64,000 nt of DNA from Spirosoma taeanense. Its GTDB lineage: Bacteria; Bacteroidota; Bacteroidia; Cytophagales; Spirosomataceae. The notes beneath the pieces are model-generated. The model ran no database searches. It was given only the letters and a program-made list of their open reading frames with translations, and was not told the origin of the DNA. The stretch's first letter is position 1. The number at the start of each line of letters is the position of its first letter. Position numbers and translations under genes: made by a program. This document shows, piece after piece, positions 37,468 through 45,765 of the stretch. The stretch spans positions 3,819,001 to 3,883,000 of the forward strand of contig NZ_CP053435.1 in NCBI RefSeq assembly GCF_013127955.1, read 5' to 3'.

Positions 37468-39090
37468 ATGAAGTTTCGTCACCTGGTTATTGTTTGCCTG
37501 CTGCTGTTGCCATTTCTGTTTCATAACTGTGCTCAGGTTGCCCAGCCACCGGGCGGGAAAAAAGATACGCTGGCCCCCAAGCTCGTCAGCAGTATGCCCG
37601 CCCTGCGCCAGCTGAACTATACCGGCAAAACGGTCGAGCTGGAATTTGACGAGTATATTAACACCGAAAATCTCCAGCAGAAAATTACCATTACGCCCCA
37701 GGATAGCAATACCTACGTTGTCAAATCGCTGCCAAAAGGCGTGCGGCTAACGTTCAACCGGTCGTTTCAGCCCAATACTACCTATACAATTGACTTCGCC
37801 GACGGCATCAAAGACATCACCGAGCGGAACATTGCTAAAGACTCGAAGGTCGTTTTCAGTACCGGTCCGGCCATTGATTCGCTTTACCTGAGCGGCAATG
37901 TGGTGGACGACGAGAGCCGCCAGCCGATTCTGGGCTTTACGGTGGGGCTGTTCGGCCCGAACGATACGCTGCCGATCAACCGTAAACGTCCGCAGTATTT
38001 CGCCCGCACCGATAGCAGCGGCAATTACCGCATCGAGAACGTAAAGGCCGGACAATATAAGGTCTATGGCTTTGACGACAAAGATCTGAACCTGGTTAAC
38101 AATACTCCGGGCGAACGGGTCGCTTTCCGCGACAGCGTCCTGAATCTGACACGTAATTACACCGACGTCAATCTGGTAGCCTTCCGCGGATACGGCATAC
38201 CGCGCATCAGCCGACGCGAACGCACCGACGAAACCCTGGGGCTTGAACTGAGCAGCGGCATTGCGGGCTACCAGCTTCGCTTTCAGAAACCGGGCGATAC
38301 GCTGGTATCGTTTCTGGAAACGCCCAAGATGATTCGACTGTACCGACCCGCCAACCGGGCCGCCAGCGACACAATCAGCCTGACCGTCATCGCCGAAGAC
38401 TCGGTCAACAACATTACCGAGCTGAAGGAACGGGTCTTCTTTTCGCCCCTGAAAACACGGGCGAAGAACCGAACGGCGCTGAGCGTACAGGTAGCCCCTC
38501 CCACTAACGAACCGATTGACAACAATCTGGATTTTACGCTGGTCTTCAACAAACCTATTCTGCGCTACAGCACCGAACTGATTAACATTGGCCCCGACAG
38601 TACCAAACCGTTTCAACTGAAGCCGGAAGAGCTGGCCTGGACCAATAACTTCTCCCGGCTGACCATTAAACGGCCGACGAATCTGCGCGACAGTCTGCTG
38701 TTTCAGCTCCAGAAAGGTGCGTTTATCAGCGTTCAGGGCGACACCCTGCCGCGCTATTCGGCCCGGTACACCATCGCCGAAGAAGACAGCTACGGGTTGA
38801 TTGCCGGACGCGTAAACCGCCCGGACAACAAATTCATCGTGGAGTTGCTGGACGACAAAAACACCGTGGTTCGATCGGCCTACGGCACCCCTACCTACAG
38901 CTTCGGGCGACTAAAACCCGGCCAATACCGGGTCCGGCTGATTATCGACGCTAACGGCAATCGAAAACGGGACATCGGCAATGTCCAGAAAGGTCTCCAG
39001 CCCGAAACGATCATCTACCACCCCGGCGCCGAAGAGGGTGGGTTCATTCCGCTCAAGCAGAACTTCGAATTGACCGACATCGATTTCTGA
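37468..39090 (+). CDS. Lipoprotein with Big_5-type Ig-like domain (540 aa)
   Basis: An exported lipoprotein with Cys21 after FLFHNC. An N-terminal Ig-like domain of the Big_5 type (about residues 30-130: LVSSMPALRQLN, VELEFDEYIN, TPNTTYTIDF-like strands and VVFSTG) is followed by a carboxypeptidase-regulatory-like beta domain (about 135-220: SGNVVDDESRQPILGFTV and GNYRIENVKAGQYKVY). The rest contains further beta domains, including a second short regulatory-like segment near the C-terminus (GRLKPGQYRVRLI). Proteins of this layout are common in Bacteroidota envelopes; function unknown. It is divergent from the vWA-like gene. Confidence 0.85.
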   Translation: MKFRHLVIVCLLLLPFLFHNCAQVAQPPGGKKDTLAPKLVSSMPALRQLNYTGKTVELEFDEYINTENLQQKITITPQDSNTYVVKSLPKGVRLTFNRSFQPNTTYTIDFADGIKDITERNIAKDSKVVFSTGPAIDSLYLSGNVVDDESRQPILGFTVGLFGPNDTLPINRKRPQYFARTDSSGNYRIENVKAGQYKVYGFDDKDLNLVNNTPGERVAFRDSVLNLTRNYTDVNLVAFRGYGIPRISRRERTDETLGLELSSGIAGYQLRFQKPGDTLVSFLETPKMIRLYRPANRAASDTISLTVIAEDSVNNITELKERVFFSPLKTRAKNRTALSVQVAPPTNEPIDNNLDFTLVFNKPILRYSTELINIGPDSTKPFQLKPEELAWTNNFSRLTIKRPTNLRDSLLFQLQKGAFISVQGDTLPRYSARYTIAEEDSYGLIAGRVNRPDNKFIVELLDDKNTVVRSAYGTPTYSFGRLKPGQYRVRLIIDANGNRKRDIGNVQKGLQPETIIYHPGAEEGGFIPLKQNFELTDIDF

Positions 39091-39144
39091 CGAGCGACGA
39101 CACAAGCTTTACGTCCTGTACACCAAACCGTTTCAAACCGAACA

Positions 39145-39627
39145 ATGAAGACATTCTACACAAATGCGCTCACTGTCACACTGTTGATCAGCGCTATTTC
39201 ACTATCCTGCGGAAATAAGACGCAACAGGAAGAGCCCCAGCAAACCACCAGTCCAATCATCGGCACCTGGCGGCTTCTTTCGGGTACGCTCATTGAAAAA
39301 GGAGATACGATTGTAACAGACTACACCAAAAACCTGTCGTTCATCAAGATCATTAACGACACGCACTTTGCCTTTCTAAAACACGACCTAACCAAAGGCA
39401 AGGGGCCGTTGGCGGCTTACGATTCTGGGGGAGGCACTTACTCGCTCAAAGACAGTCTGTACACGGAGCATCTGGAGTACTGCACCGAGCGGGAATGGGA
39501 AGACAATACGTTCCGGTTCACAGTTACGCTACAAAACGATACCCTGGTTCAGCGGGGTGTGGAGAAAGTAGCCGAAGCAGGCATTGACCGGCTCAACATT
39601 GAACGATACGTCCGCGTAACCCAATAA
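39145..39627 (+). CDS. Lipocalin-like lipoprotein (160 aa)
   Basis: A small lipoprotein with Cys22 after SLSC. The mature part begins with IIGTWRLLSG near residues 38-47, the GTW start seen in lipocalin-like Bacteroidota domains, and continues as eight or so predicted beta strands. Such barrels bind small hydrophobic ligands, but the ligand here is unknown. It is 54 bp after the Big_5 lipoprotein gene and 86 bp before the FKBP gene, all on the plus strand. Confidence 0.65.
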   Translation: MKTFYTNALTVTLLISAISLSCGNKTQQEEPQQTTSPIIGTWRLLSGTLIEKGDTIVTDYTKNLSFIKIINDTHFAFLKHDLTKGKGPLAAYDSGGGTYSLKDSLYTEHLEYCTEREWEDNTFRFTVTLQNDTLVQRGVEKVAEAGIDRLNIERYVRVTQ

Positions 39628-39713
39628 ACGACATCCCAGAAGATACAGCCCGGAAAATTCGGCTGATAGCCCTGTCGCTGCCGTCGCTTTATCAACAACC
39701 TAAAATAACCTGA

Positions 39714-40208
39714 TTGATGAAATTCTCTTCCAACAAACGCACAGGCTTTGCGCTGCTCATCAGTGTCCTGACTGTTTACAGTTGCGGTACGGCCGACCGA
39801 ACACCCTGCACACAGACGACGGTTTCCGTTGAGGCTCCACAGTCGGAGGTTACGTCGTTGAAACAATACCTCGACGCACAGAAGATTAAGGCCACGGCCG
39901 ATAAACGCGGATTCTTCTATACTATTCAGTCGGCGGGCTCGGGTGCAAAGCCGACTGCCTGTTCAACGGTAACGGTCAATTATACCGGTAAGCTCACTAA
40001 CGGAACCACCTTCGACAGCGGCAATGACGTAACGTTTGGACTCGATCAGCTCATTCTGGGCTGGCAGGAAGGCATCCCCCTGATTGCACCCGGTGGCCGT
40101 ATTACGTTGTACCTGCCCCCCAGTTTAGCTTACGGCGCTCAGGATCAGGGCGACATTCCGGCGAACTCAATCCTGGTGTTTACGATCGACCTGCTTGCCG
40201 TATTGTAG
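39714..40208 (+). CDS. FKBP-type peptidyl-prolyl cis-trans isomerase lipoprotein
   Basis: A prolyl isomerase of the FKBP family that should assist folding in the periplasm. The lipobox is VYSC (Cys23). The FKBP domain covers about residues 60-164, with VTVNYTGKLTNGTTFDSG (Tyr89, Phe99, Asp100), QLILGWQEGIPLIAPGG (Trp116), LPPSLAYG (Tyr139) and the end ILVFTIDLL. The active-site aromatic residues are kept. Two extra cysteines (Cys31 and Cys82) may form a disulfide. At 164 residues it has a single domain. Confidence 0.93.
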   Translation: MMKFSSNKRTGFALLISVLTVYSCGTADRTPCTQTTVSVEAPQSEVTSLKQYLDAQKIKATADKRGFFYTIQSAGSGAKPTACSTVTVNYTGKLTNGTTFDSGNDVTFGLDQLILGWQEGIPLIAPGGRITLYLPPSLAYGAQDQGDIPANSILVFTIDLLAVL

Positions 40209-40277
40209 CCATCCGGCAGAACGCCAAAACTCTCTGCCATTAGTAGCTGGCGGTGGCGGCTTTTCATGCTGACCGCG

Positions 40278-40285
40278 TACCTTTG
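40278..40285 (+). promoter_or_regulatory. Probable -7 element of ksgA
   Basis: TACCTTTG (40278-40285) matches TAnnTTTG, 23 bases before the ksgA start codon at 40309. No perfect -33 element is seen; a TTTT lies at 40261-40264. Confidence 0.45.
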
Positions 40286-40308
40286 CGACCTGAAACCTAT
40301 CCGGCATC

Positions 40309-41106
40309 ATGTCTGTAAAGCCTAAAAAAGAACTCGGTCAGCATTTTCTGAAAGACCTCAGCATCGCCCAGCGTATCGCCGAACTCCTGACCGGCCACGG
40401 TGGGTATCAGAAAGCGCTCGAAATCGGGCCGGGCATGGGCGTTCTGACGCAGTTTTTATTGAAGGACAGCCGATTCGAAACATACGTAATCGAGATTGAC
40501 CGCGAATCAGTCGATTATCTCAAGCAGAACGTTCCGGCGCTGGAAGGGCGGATTCTGGCGGCCGATTTTCTGAATATCAAACCGGAGCTTTTGCCTACCA
40601 AACAACCCGGCACCGAGCCGTTTGCGGTCGTTGGCAACTTTCCCTACAATATCTCGACCCAGATTCTTTTCAAAGTGCTGGACATGCGCGACCGGGTGCC
40701 GGAGGTTGTCGGGATGTTTCAGCGCGAAGTAGCCCAGCGCATTGCGTCGGGTCCGGGCAACAAGGATTACGGTATTTTGAGCGTTCTGTTGCAGGCTTGG
40801 TATGATATCAAGTATGAGTTCACCGTCGAGCCGGGCGTGTTCAATCCGCCCCCGAAAGTTCATTCGGGCGTGATCTCGCTCCGGCGCAACGACAAAACCG
40901 ACCTTGGCTGCGACGAGCGTAAGTTTACACAGGTCGTGAAACACGGCTTTGGCCAGCGTCGGAAAACGCTGCGGAACGCCCTTAAACCGCTTAACCCGAC
41001 CGAAGCCGCTCTGGCCAGTTCATTTATGGATAAACGCGCGGAGCAGCTGAGCGTAGCTGAATTTGTTACGCTCACCGGACTCATGAGCGAACGAGTGAAC
41101 GAGTAA
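40309..41106 (+). CDS. rsmA: 16S rRNA (adenine(1518)-N(6)/adenine(1519)-N(6))-dimethyltransferase
   Basis: RsmA (KsgA) dimethylates two adjacent adenines in helix 45 of 16S rRNA using S-adenosylmethionine. The N-terminus KKELGQHFL is typical; the SAM-binding motif is EIGPGMGVLT (38-47) and the catalytic motif IV is NFPYNIS (110-116). At 265 residues the length is normal. The last codons (reading SERVNE before the stop) are made of an 8-bp-repeat element that continues past the gene, so the natural C-terminus has probably been extended or replaced by that element. Confidence 0.96.
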   Translation: MSVKPKKELGQHFLKDLSIAQRIAELLTGHGGYQKALEIGPGMGVLTQFLLKDSRFETYVIEIDRESVDYLKQNVPALEGRILAADFLNIKPELLPTKQPGTEPFAVVGNFPYNISTQILFKVLDMRDRVPEVVGMFQREVAQRIASGPGNKDYGILSVLLQAWYDIKYEFTVEPGVFNPPPKVHSGVISLRRNDKTDLGCDERKFTQVVKHGFGQRRKTLRNALKPLNPTEAALASSFMDKRAEQLSVAEFVTLTGLMSERVNE

Positions 41107-41154
41107 GCCCCCATTTACCTTTCATCAACCGTTCGTTCTATCACTCTTTCGCTC
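41085..41154. repeat. Octanucleotide-repeat inverted element, copy C
   Basis: Direct units GAGCGAAC and GAGTGAAC start at 41085 inside the 3' end of rsmA. The opposite arm, TCACTCTTTCGCTC at 41141-41154, pairs with 41085-41098 over 14 bp with one mismatch. The element spans the spacer between rsmA and mgtE, which run in the same direction. It is the third copy in the window and the least perfect. Confidence 0.7.
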
Positions 41155-41164
41155 TTTTTGAATC

Positions 41165-42517
41165 GTGACTTTTGAACTCACCAAAGACTATCTTGACCAT
41201 ATCCAGACGGCCATCGAAGCGGGAGACGATGCCTTGCTACGGGCCGAGATGGAGGAGTTATTCCCGGCCGATATTTCGGGGATTCTGTATGAACTGGAAC
41301 CCGAACCGGCACACTATCTGCTGAGTCTGCTGGATAAAAGCGTTGGCGCCGAGATTCTCGCCAATCTGGACCCCACCGACCGTACCAACCTGCTCAAGCG
41401 GTTTACGTCCGCCGAACTCGCACCCTTCATCAACCAGATGGATTCCGACGACGCGGTTGACCTGCTGAACCAGCAGCCCATTCAGGTGCGTGAGGAGGTC
41501 ATCGGTCTGCTTGAAGACCGCGAACAAGCCCGCTTCATTCTGGACCTGCTGCATTATGAAGACGGCGTAGCGGGCAGTCTGATGCAGAAAGAGCTGATCA
41601 AGATCAACGTAAACCTGACGGTCAACGCCTGTATTGAAGAGATTCGACAGCAGGCCGAAGCCGTCGAAAACGTGTATGCCGTTTACGTTGTGGACGACGT
41701 TGGGAAGCTGCTCGGCCTGGTATCGCTTAAGAAGATCGTCCTTGCCCGCAAGACGGCTAAAATCGCGGATATCTACGACGACGATGTCGTGTTTGTCGAG
41801 ACCTACCGCCCCGTTGCCGAGGTTGCCGAGGTGATGCAGCGGTACGACCTGGACGCTATTCCGGTCGTGAACGTACAGCAGCGACTGCTGGGCCGGATCA
41901 CCATCGACGACGTTGTGGACGTAATTACCAACCAGGCCGAAGAAGACATTCAGGTTATTTCAGGTCTGTCGGGCGAAGTCGAGGAAGATGACAGCGTCTG
42001 GCAACGCTCAAAAGTTCAGTTGCCCTGGCTGGTTGCCGGGGCTGTGGGCAGTTTGATGGCCGCAACGGTCATCAATGGTTTTCAGAACGAGCTGGGCAAA
42101 ATTGCGGCTCTGGCGGCCTTCATTCCCATCATCGGCTCAACGGGCGGGAACGTCGGGATTCAGACGTCATCCCTGATTCTGCAGAGCCTGACCGATACGT
42201 CGGGACTGAGCACGACCCTCGGCCGACGCCTGCTCCGAACGTTGCTGGTAGCCATTATCAACGGTCTGGTCGTTGGTATTATCGCGGGTATTTACACCTT
42301 CATTATTGGCGAACCACGTTTATTCTTCGTGGTTGCCACCTCGCTGCTGGCGGTCGTGCTGCTGGCGTCGTTCATGGGCACTATTACGCCCCTCCTGCTC
42401 AACCGCATCGGGATCAATCCGGCCGTGGCTTCAGGCCCGTTCATCACAACGGCCAACGACCTGATCGGCATCGGCGTGTATTTTCTGATTGCACAATGGC
42501 TGCTGACGGAAGTGTAA
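41165..42517 (+). CDS. mgtE: Magnesium transporter MgtE
   Basis: A Mg2+ channel of the inner membrane. The N-terminal superhelical domain (about 1-130, with HPxDxA-type repeats such as LEPEPAHYLLSLLD), two CBS domains (about 135-255), the plug helix and five transmembrane helices in the last 170 residues are all present, with the conserved TGGNVGIQTSSL at about 328-339. In known MgtE the cytoplasmic domains close the pore when Mg2+ is high. The start is GTG at 41165, 10 bp after repeat element C. At 450 residues it is full length. A strong terminator follows. Confidence 0.95.
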   Translation: MTFELTKDYLDHIQTAIEAGDDALLRAEMEELFPADISGILYELEPEPAHYLLSLLDKSVGAEILANLDPTDRTNLLKRFTSAELAPFINQMDSDDAVDLLNQQPIQVREEVIGLLEDREQARFILDLLHYEDGVAGSLMQKELIKINVNLTVNACIEEIRQQAEAVENVYAVYVVDDVGKLLGLVSLKKIVLARKTAKIADIYDDDVVFVETYRPVAEVAEVMQRYDLDAIPVVNVQQRLLGRITIDDVVDVITNQAEEDIQVISGLSGEVEEDDSVWQRSKVQLPWLVAGAVGSLMAATVINGFQNELGKIAALAAFIPIIGSTGGNVGIQTSSLILQSLTDTSGLSTTLGRRLLRTLLVAIINGLVVGIIAGIYTFIIGEPRLFFVVATSLLAVVLLASFMGTITPLLLNRIGINPAVASGPFITTANDLIGIGVYFLIAQWLLTEV

Positions 42518-42550
42518 CCGTCAGTGTCTCCTCCCGTTACCGTTCGCTCA

Positions 42551-42577
42551 AACAGCCTGCCACTGGCAGGCTGTTTT
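42551..42577 (+). terminator. Intrinsic terminator after mgtE
   Basis: An 11-bp perfect stem (AACAGCCTGCC at 42551-42561 with GGCAGGCTGTT at 42565-42575) closes a 3-base loop and is followed by TTGCTTGCT. It lies 34 bp after the mgtE stop codon. Confidence 0.85.
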
Positions 42578-42671
42578 GCTTGCTAGTGATCTCAAATTGA
42601 CGACTTTAGCACGGTTGCTATGCAAGGCAACATTATCAACTGCTTCATGTACATAAACCCTGTTCTAAATC

Positions 42672-43412
42672 ATGAAATCGATCTGTACGTTTCTGATAGC
42701 TGCGCTATCCGTTTTCTCGTTCACCGGTTGCCGGACTACGAAACTGTTGAACGCTACGTTTGAATCAGATGCCATTGGTTCGCTACCTGCGAAGGACGCA
42801 GCGGGTGCGCCGGCTGGCGATTCGGTTTCCTATGAGTCAGTCAGTCATCCCCGGCTGCGCGTTCAGGCATCATCGGTCAAGGCGGGGCAGAAAGCTTTGT
42901 TTTACTCGCAGGCCGCTCTTACGGGGAGTGTAACAACCTTCAATCAATGGCTCCAATTCAAAGGAATCCGCTCAAATTATGCGCAGACAATCTGGTTTTA
43001 CTGGACCGCCAAACTGAACTTTAATTCGGGTAATTTACTGATCGACATTCAGGGAATGCAGGCGCTCTGGGCTGCGCGCTTGAAAATCTTAAACAATGGG
43101 CAAGTCCAGTTAATACGTAATGTTGCCTCTGAACAGAACAACGAGACGCTCGGGACACTAAACCGCCAGATAACCCATACGATTTTTCTTACGCTTAATC
43201 CACAGGCCCGGACATACAACCTAACCATATTAGGTACTCAGGATGGCACACCCATAACCCGATTGGACATTCCGGTACTCGGTATACCCAATCCGGAATT
43301 TGACTCGGATGTTCAGCGCCCATCAATTAGCTTTCGCTATCAGGAGGCCACAATAGACCCCGCTGGTGCTTACATTCTTGAAGAAGTATTCATCAACCGC
43401 CGACAGCCATAA
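42672..43412 (+). CDS. Lipoprotein of unknown function (246 aa)
   Basis: An exported lipoprotein with Cys20 (SFTGC). The mature part is beta-rich throughout (for example QTIWFYWTAKLNFNSGNLLIDI and TIFLTLNPQARTYNLTIL), which suggests a concanavalin-like or jelly-roll sandwich; the start (LLNATFESDAIGSLPA) resembles that of carbohydrate-binding domains. No family is recognised with confidence. It is alone between the mgtE terminator and the DUF418 gene. Confidence 0.7.
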   Translation: MKSICTFLIAALSVFSFTGCRTTKLLNATFESDAIGSLPAKDAAGAPAGDSVSYESVSHPRLRVQASSVKAGQKALFYSQAALTGSVTTFNQWLQFKGIRSNYAQTIWFYWTAKLNFNSGNLLIDIQGMQALWAARLKILNNGQVQLIRNVASEQNNETLGTLNRQITHTIFLTLNPQARTYNLTILGTQDGTPITRLDIPVLGIPNPEFDSDVQRPSISFRYQEATIDPAGAYILEEVFINRRQP

Positions 43413-43502
43413 CTAAACTACATGGCCCATGGCGCGGGCGGTTAAGCCTAACACCCGGTTAAAGCGACCAATCGATTCTGAGCAGCAGTCTTATCCGAAT
43501 CC

Positions 43503-43522
43503 AGCAGGCTACGCAGCCTGCT
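43503..43522. terminator. Short hairpin after the 246-aa lipoprotein gene
   Basis: AGCAGGCT (43503-43510) and AGCCTGCT (43515-43522) form an 8-bp stem with a 4-base loop, 90 bp after the lipoprotein stop codon. No T-run follows, so its terminator role is uncertain. Confidence 0.4.
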
Positions 43523-43619
43523 CACCAGCGGTACCGTTAACTCTAATACGTAGTTTTACGCTAAACCAATTGATTGCTAGTCACTTACTTCGGGCTTCAC
43601 TCATACCTAAACCGTCACG

Positions 43620-45014
43620 ATGCAAACATCTATTCCTTCCTCGTTAGCAACGGATTCGTTCGTGCAGCCCCCGGTTGGTACAACGGCTTCTATCCATCCT
43701 GTCAACCGGGCTGAGCGTCTGCACACCATCGATATCATCCGCGGTTTTGCGCTACTGGGCATACTCCTGATGAACATTGGTTTATTTGGCCTGCCGCTGA
43801 TGACCTATTTCCCAAAACTATTTACCCTGCCGCCCGACAGCCTTGATTACAAGTTTTTCGCTACGATCTCCATCGTCTTTGAAGGCACTATGCGAGCACT
43901 TTTTTCGATGCTGTTCGGAGCGGGGATTCTGCTCTTTACGGCTAAAAAAGACCTCCAGGCCGACGGCTATGGTATTGCCGATTACTATTATCGTCGGCTA
44001 CTGTGGCTGGTTGCCTTTGGCTTGCTGAATGCTTTTGTGCTGCTTTGGCCCGGCGACATTCTGTATTCCTATGGCCTGGTTGGGCTGCTGTTATTTCCAT
44101 TCCGGAAGCTCAGGCCCACAACGCTCTTCCTGGTGGCGGGTTTGTGCTTTTTGATTTCGTTCGGGAAAGAGGCTTGGCAAGGTATGGAAACAAAGCAGAA
44201 GCGAGTTGCTTATTTGCGGGCAATTCAGCTTGAAAAGCAGCACAAAAAGCTAACAGAAGACCAGCAAAAAGCTAAAACAGTGTGGCTAGACATCGAAAAG
44301 CGCACCAGGTACGACGAGAAAGCCACCAACAAGACGATCCAGAACATGCGGTCGGGCTTTGGCGATGTGTTCACCGAGCTGTTGCCGCTCAACGTCCGTT
44401 TGCAGTCGGCAGAGTTCTATAGCTCAACCGTTTGGGATACGTTGATCATGATGTTTCTGGGAATGGCTCTGTTCAGGCGGGGCTTTTTCTCAAACCAGTG
44501 GAAAACGCGTTCCTACCTGATCAGCCTGCTGGCGGGTTACAGCGTCGGCCTGACGCTGGGCTATTTTGCCTTTCAGGACGGGCTGGCTTGGTTTCGCAAC
44601 CCGGGCGCGGTAATTGACGCCGATGGGTTTCCGTTTCAGGCCCTCTATCACATTCGACGGGCCAGCACCGCCATTGGCCACGCCAGTCTGCTGCTGCTTG
44701 TTTACCGGTCTGGTGTGGTTCCGTGGCTAATGAAGGGGCTGGGCAACGTTGGGCAAATGGCCTTTACAAACTACCTGATGCAATCGCTGATCTGTTCACT
44801 GTTCTTCTACGGCTATGGACTGGGGTATTATGCTACCTTATCGTTTTATCAACTCTACTATGTGGTAGCCGCCGTTTGGGTATTCCAGCTGATTTTCTCG
44901 GCTATCTGGCTCCGTTATTTCCGGTTCGGTCCGCTTGAATGGCTCTGGCGGTCGCTTACCTACTGGAAGCGCCAGCCGATGCGTCTGGATCAGCCCACCG
45001 GCGTATTGGCCTGA
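43620..45014 (+). CDS. DUF418 domain-containing membrane protein (YeiB-like)
   Basis: A multi-pass inner-membrane protein of 464 residues. The N-terminus carries RLHTIDIIRGFALLGILLMNI, the typical opening of the YeiB/DUF418 family, and the C-terminal DUF418 region ends with RYFRFGPLEWLWRSLTYWK, its hallmark. About ten hydrophobic helices are visible, with a charged central loop (about 205-265) rich in Lys and Glu. These proteins are thought to act as acyltransferase-like or transport proteins; the function in this organism is unknown. It seems to be a single gene. Confidence 0.88.
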   Translation: MQTSIPSSLATDSFVQPPVGTTASIHPVNRAERLHTIDIIRGFALLGILLMNIGLFGLPLMTYFPKLFTLPPDSLDYKFFATISIVFEGTMRALFSMLFGAGILLFTAKKDLQADGYGIADYYYRRLLWLVAFGLLNAFVLLWPGDILYSYGLVGLLLFPFRKLRPTTLFLVAGLCFLISFGKEAWQGMETKQKRVAYLRAIQLEKQHKKLTEDQQKAKTVWLDIEKRTRYDEKATNKTIQNMRSGFGDVFTELLPLNVRLQSAEFYSSTVWDTLIMMFLGMALFRRGFFSNQWKTRSYLISLLAGYSVGLTLGYFAFQDGLAWFRNPGAVIDADGFPFQALYHIRRASTAIGHASLLLLVYRSGVVPWLMKGLGNVGQMAFTNYLMQSLICSLFFYGYGLGYYATLSFYQLYYVVAAVWVFQLIFSAIWLRYFRFGPLEWLWRSLTYWKRQPMRLDQPTGVLA

Positions 45015-45135
45015 TAGCTAAACAGGGTTGTATTCGCCCTTCTCTGGCTATGCCTGGTGAGGACTGAATACTACCCGTTGCGTTTACCTGTTCGTTACTA
45101 CGCCATACTCTATTATGCCGAATTGATCCCGCGGC

Positions 45136-45456
45136 TCAATACAGCGAATGAAACACCAGATTATCAATGCTATGCTGAAACGCGCCCAGATCAGCCAACT
45201 GATCAATCAGCCGCTCATCAATGTGCTCGGGCGGAATAGTCAGCTTAAACCCGTCAATATCAATCAGCCACGCCTGATAAATCCGCCAGCCTAATACCTT
45301 GAACGCACTTAGAAACTCAAGTGCATGATTAAGATTGCGAACCTGAAACGACCCATATTGCCAACCAGAGACAAACGGTTTTGAACCAGTTATCTGCTGG
45401 CTCGAAGGGTTACTGACGGCGAAATAAAGCCTGGGCAAACTCGTGAACGTTTCCAT
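45136..45456 (-). CDS. Hypothetical protein (106 aa)
   Basis: A soluble protein of 106 residues with no signal peptide, containing a plausible alpha/beta mix (LYFAVSN, ALEFLSAFKVLGWRIYQAWLIDIDGFKLTI). I do not recognise it. It lies opposite to its neighbours, converging with the DUF418 gene. It begins at an ATG and its composition looks coding, so it is likely real. Confidence 0.5.
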   Translation of the reverse strand: METFTSLPRLYFAVSNPSSQQITGSKPFVSGWQYGSFQVRNLNHALEFLSAFKVLGWRIYQAWLIDIDGFKLTIPPEHIDERLIDQLADLGAFQHSIDNLVFHSLY

Positions 45457-45765
45457 AACGCAAACAACTTGGTAACATATAAAGAGGAAGAGAATCAGTC
45501 CGAATAATAAAGTTATATCAACTATATAGGAACTGTAATTCCCAACCGAAAAATCCGATTGACTGGTCCTGTACAGACTTTTTATAAACTTTCAATTGCA
45601 GATTAGTCACTTTTTACCCTATGGTTTACGCCGGCTCCGGCACCATTGTTGGCAGCTGCTTTGGGATGATATACGTAATTAGGCATATGTGCAGATTTTA
45701 GGTTGCGGTGACGCATAAACAGTGGCATAGTCAAAATTCAGGAACCCCTGTATGCTGTACTTCCC
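45457..45765. other. Intergenic region upstream of the glycan locus
   Basis: About 310 AT-rich bases between divergent genes. It should contain promoters for the minus-strand 106-residue protein and the plus-strand glycoside hydrolase. I see no clear TAnnTTTG element and no hairpin or RNA gene. Confidence 0.4.
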
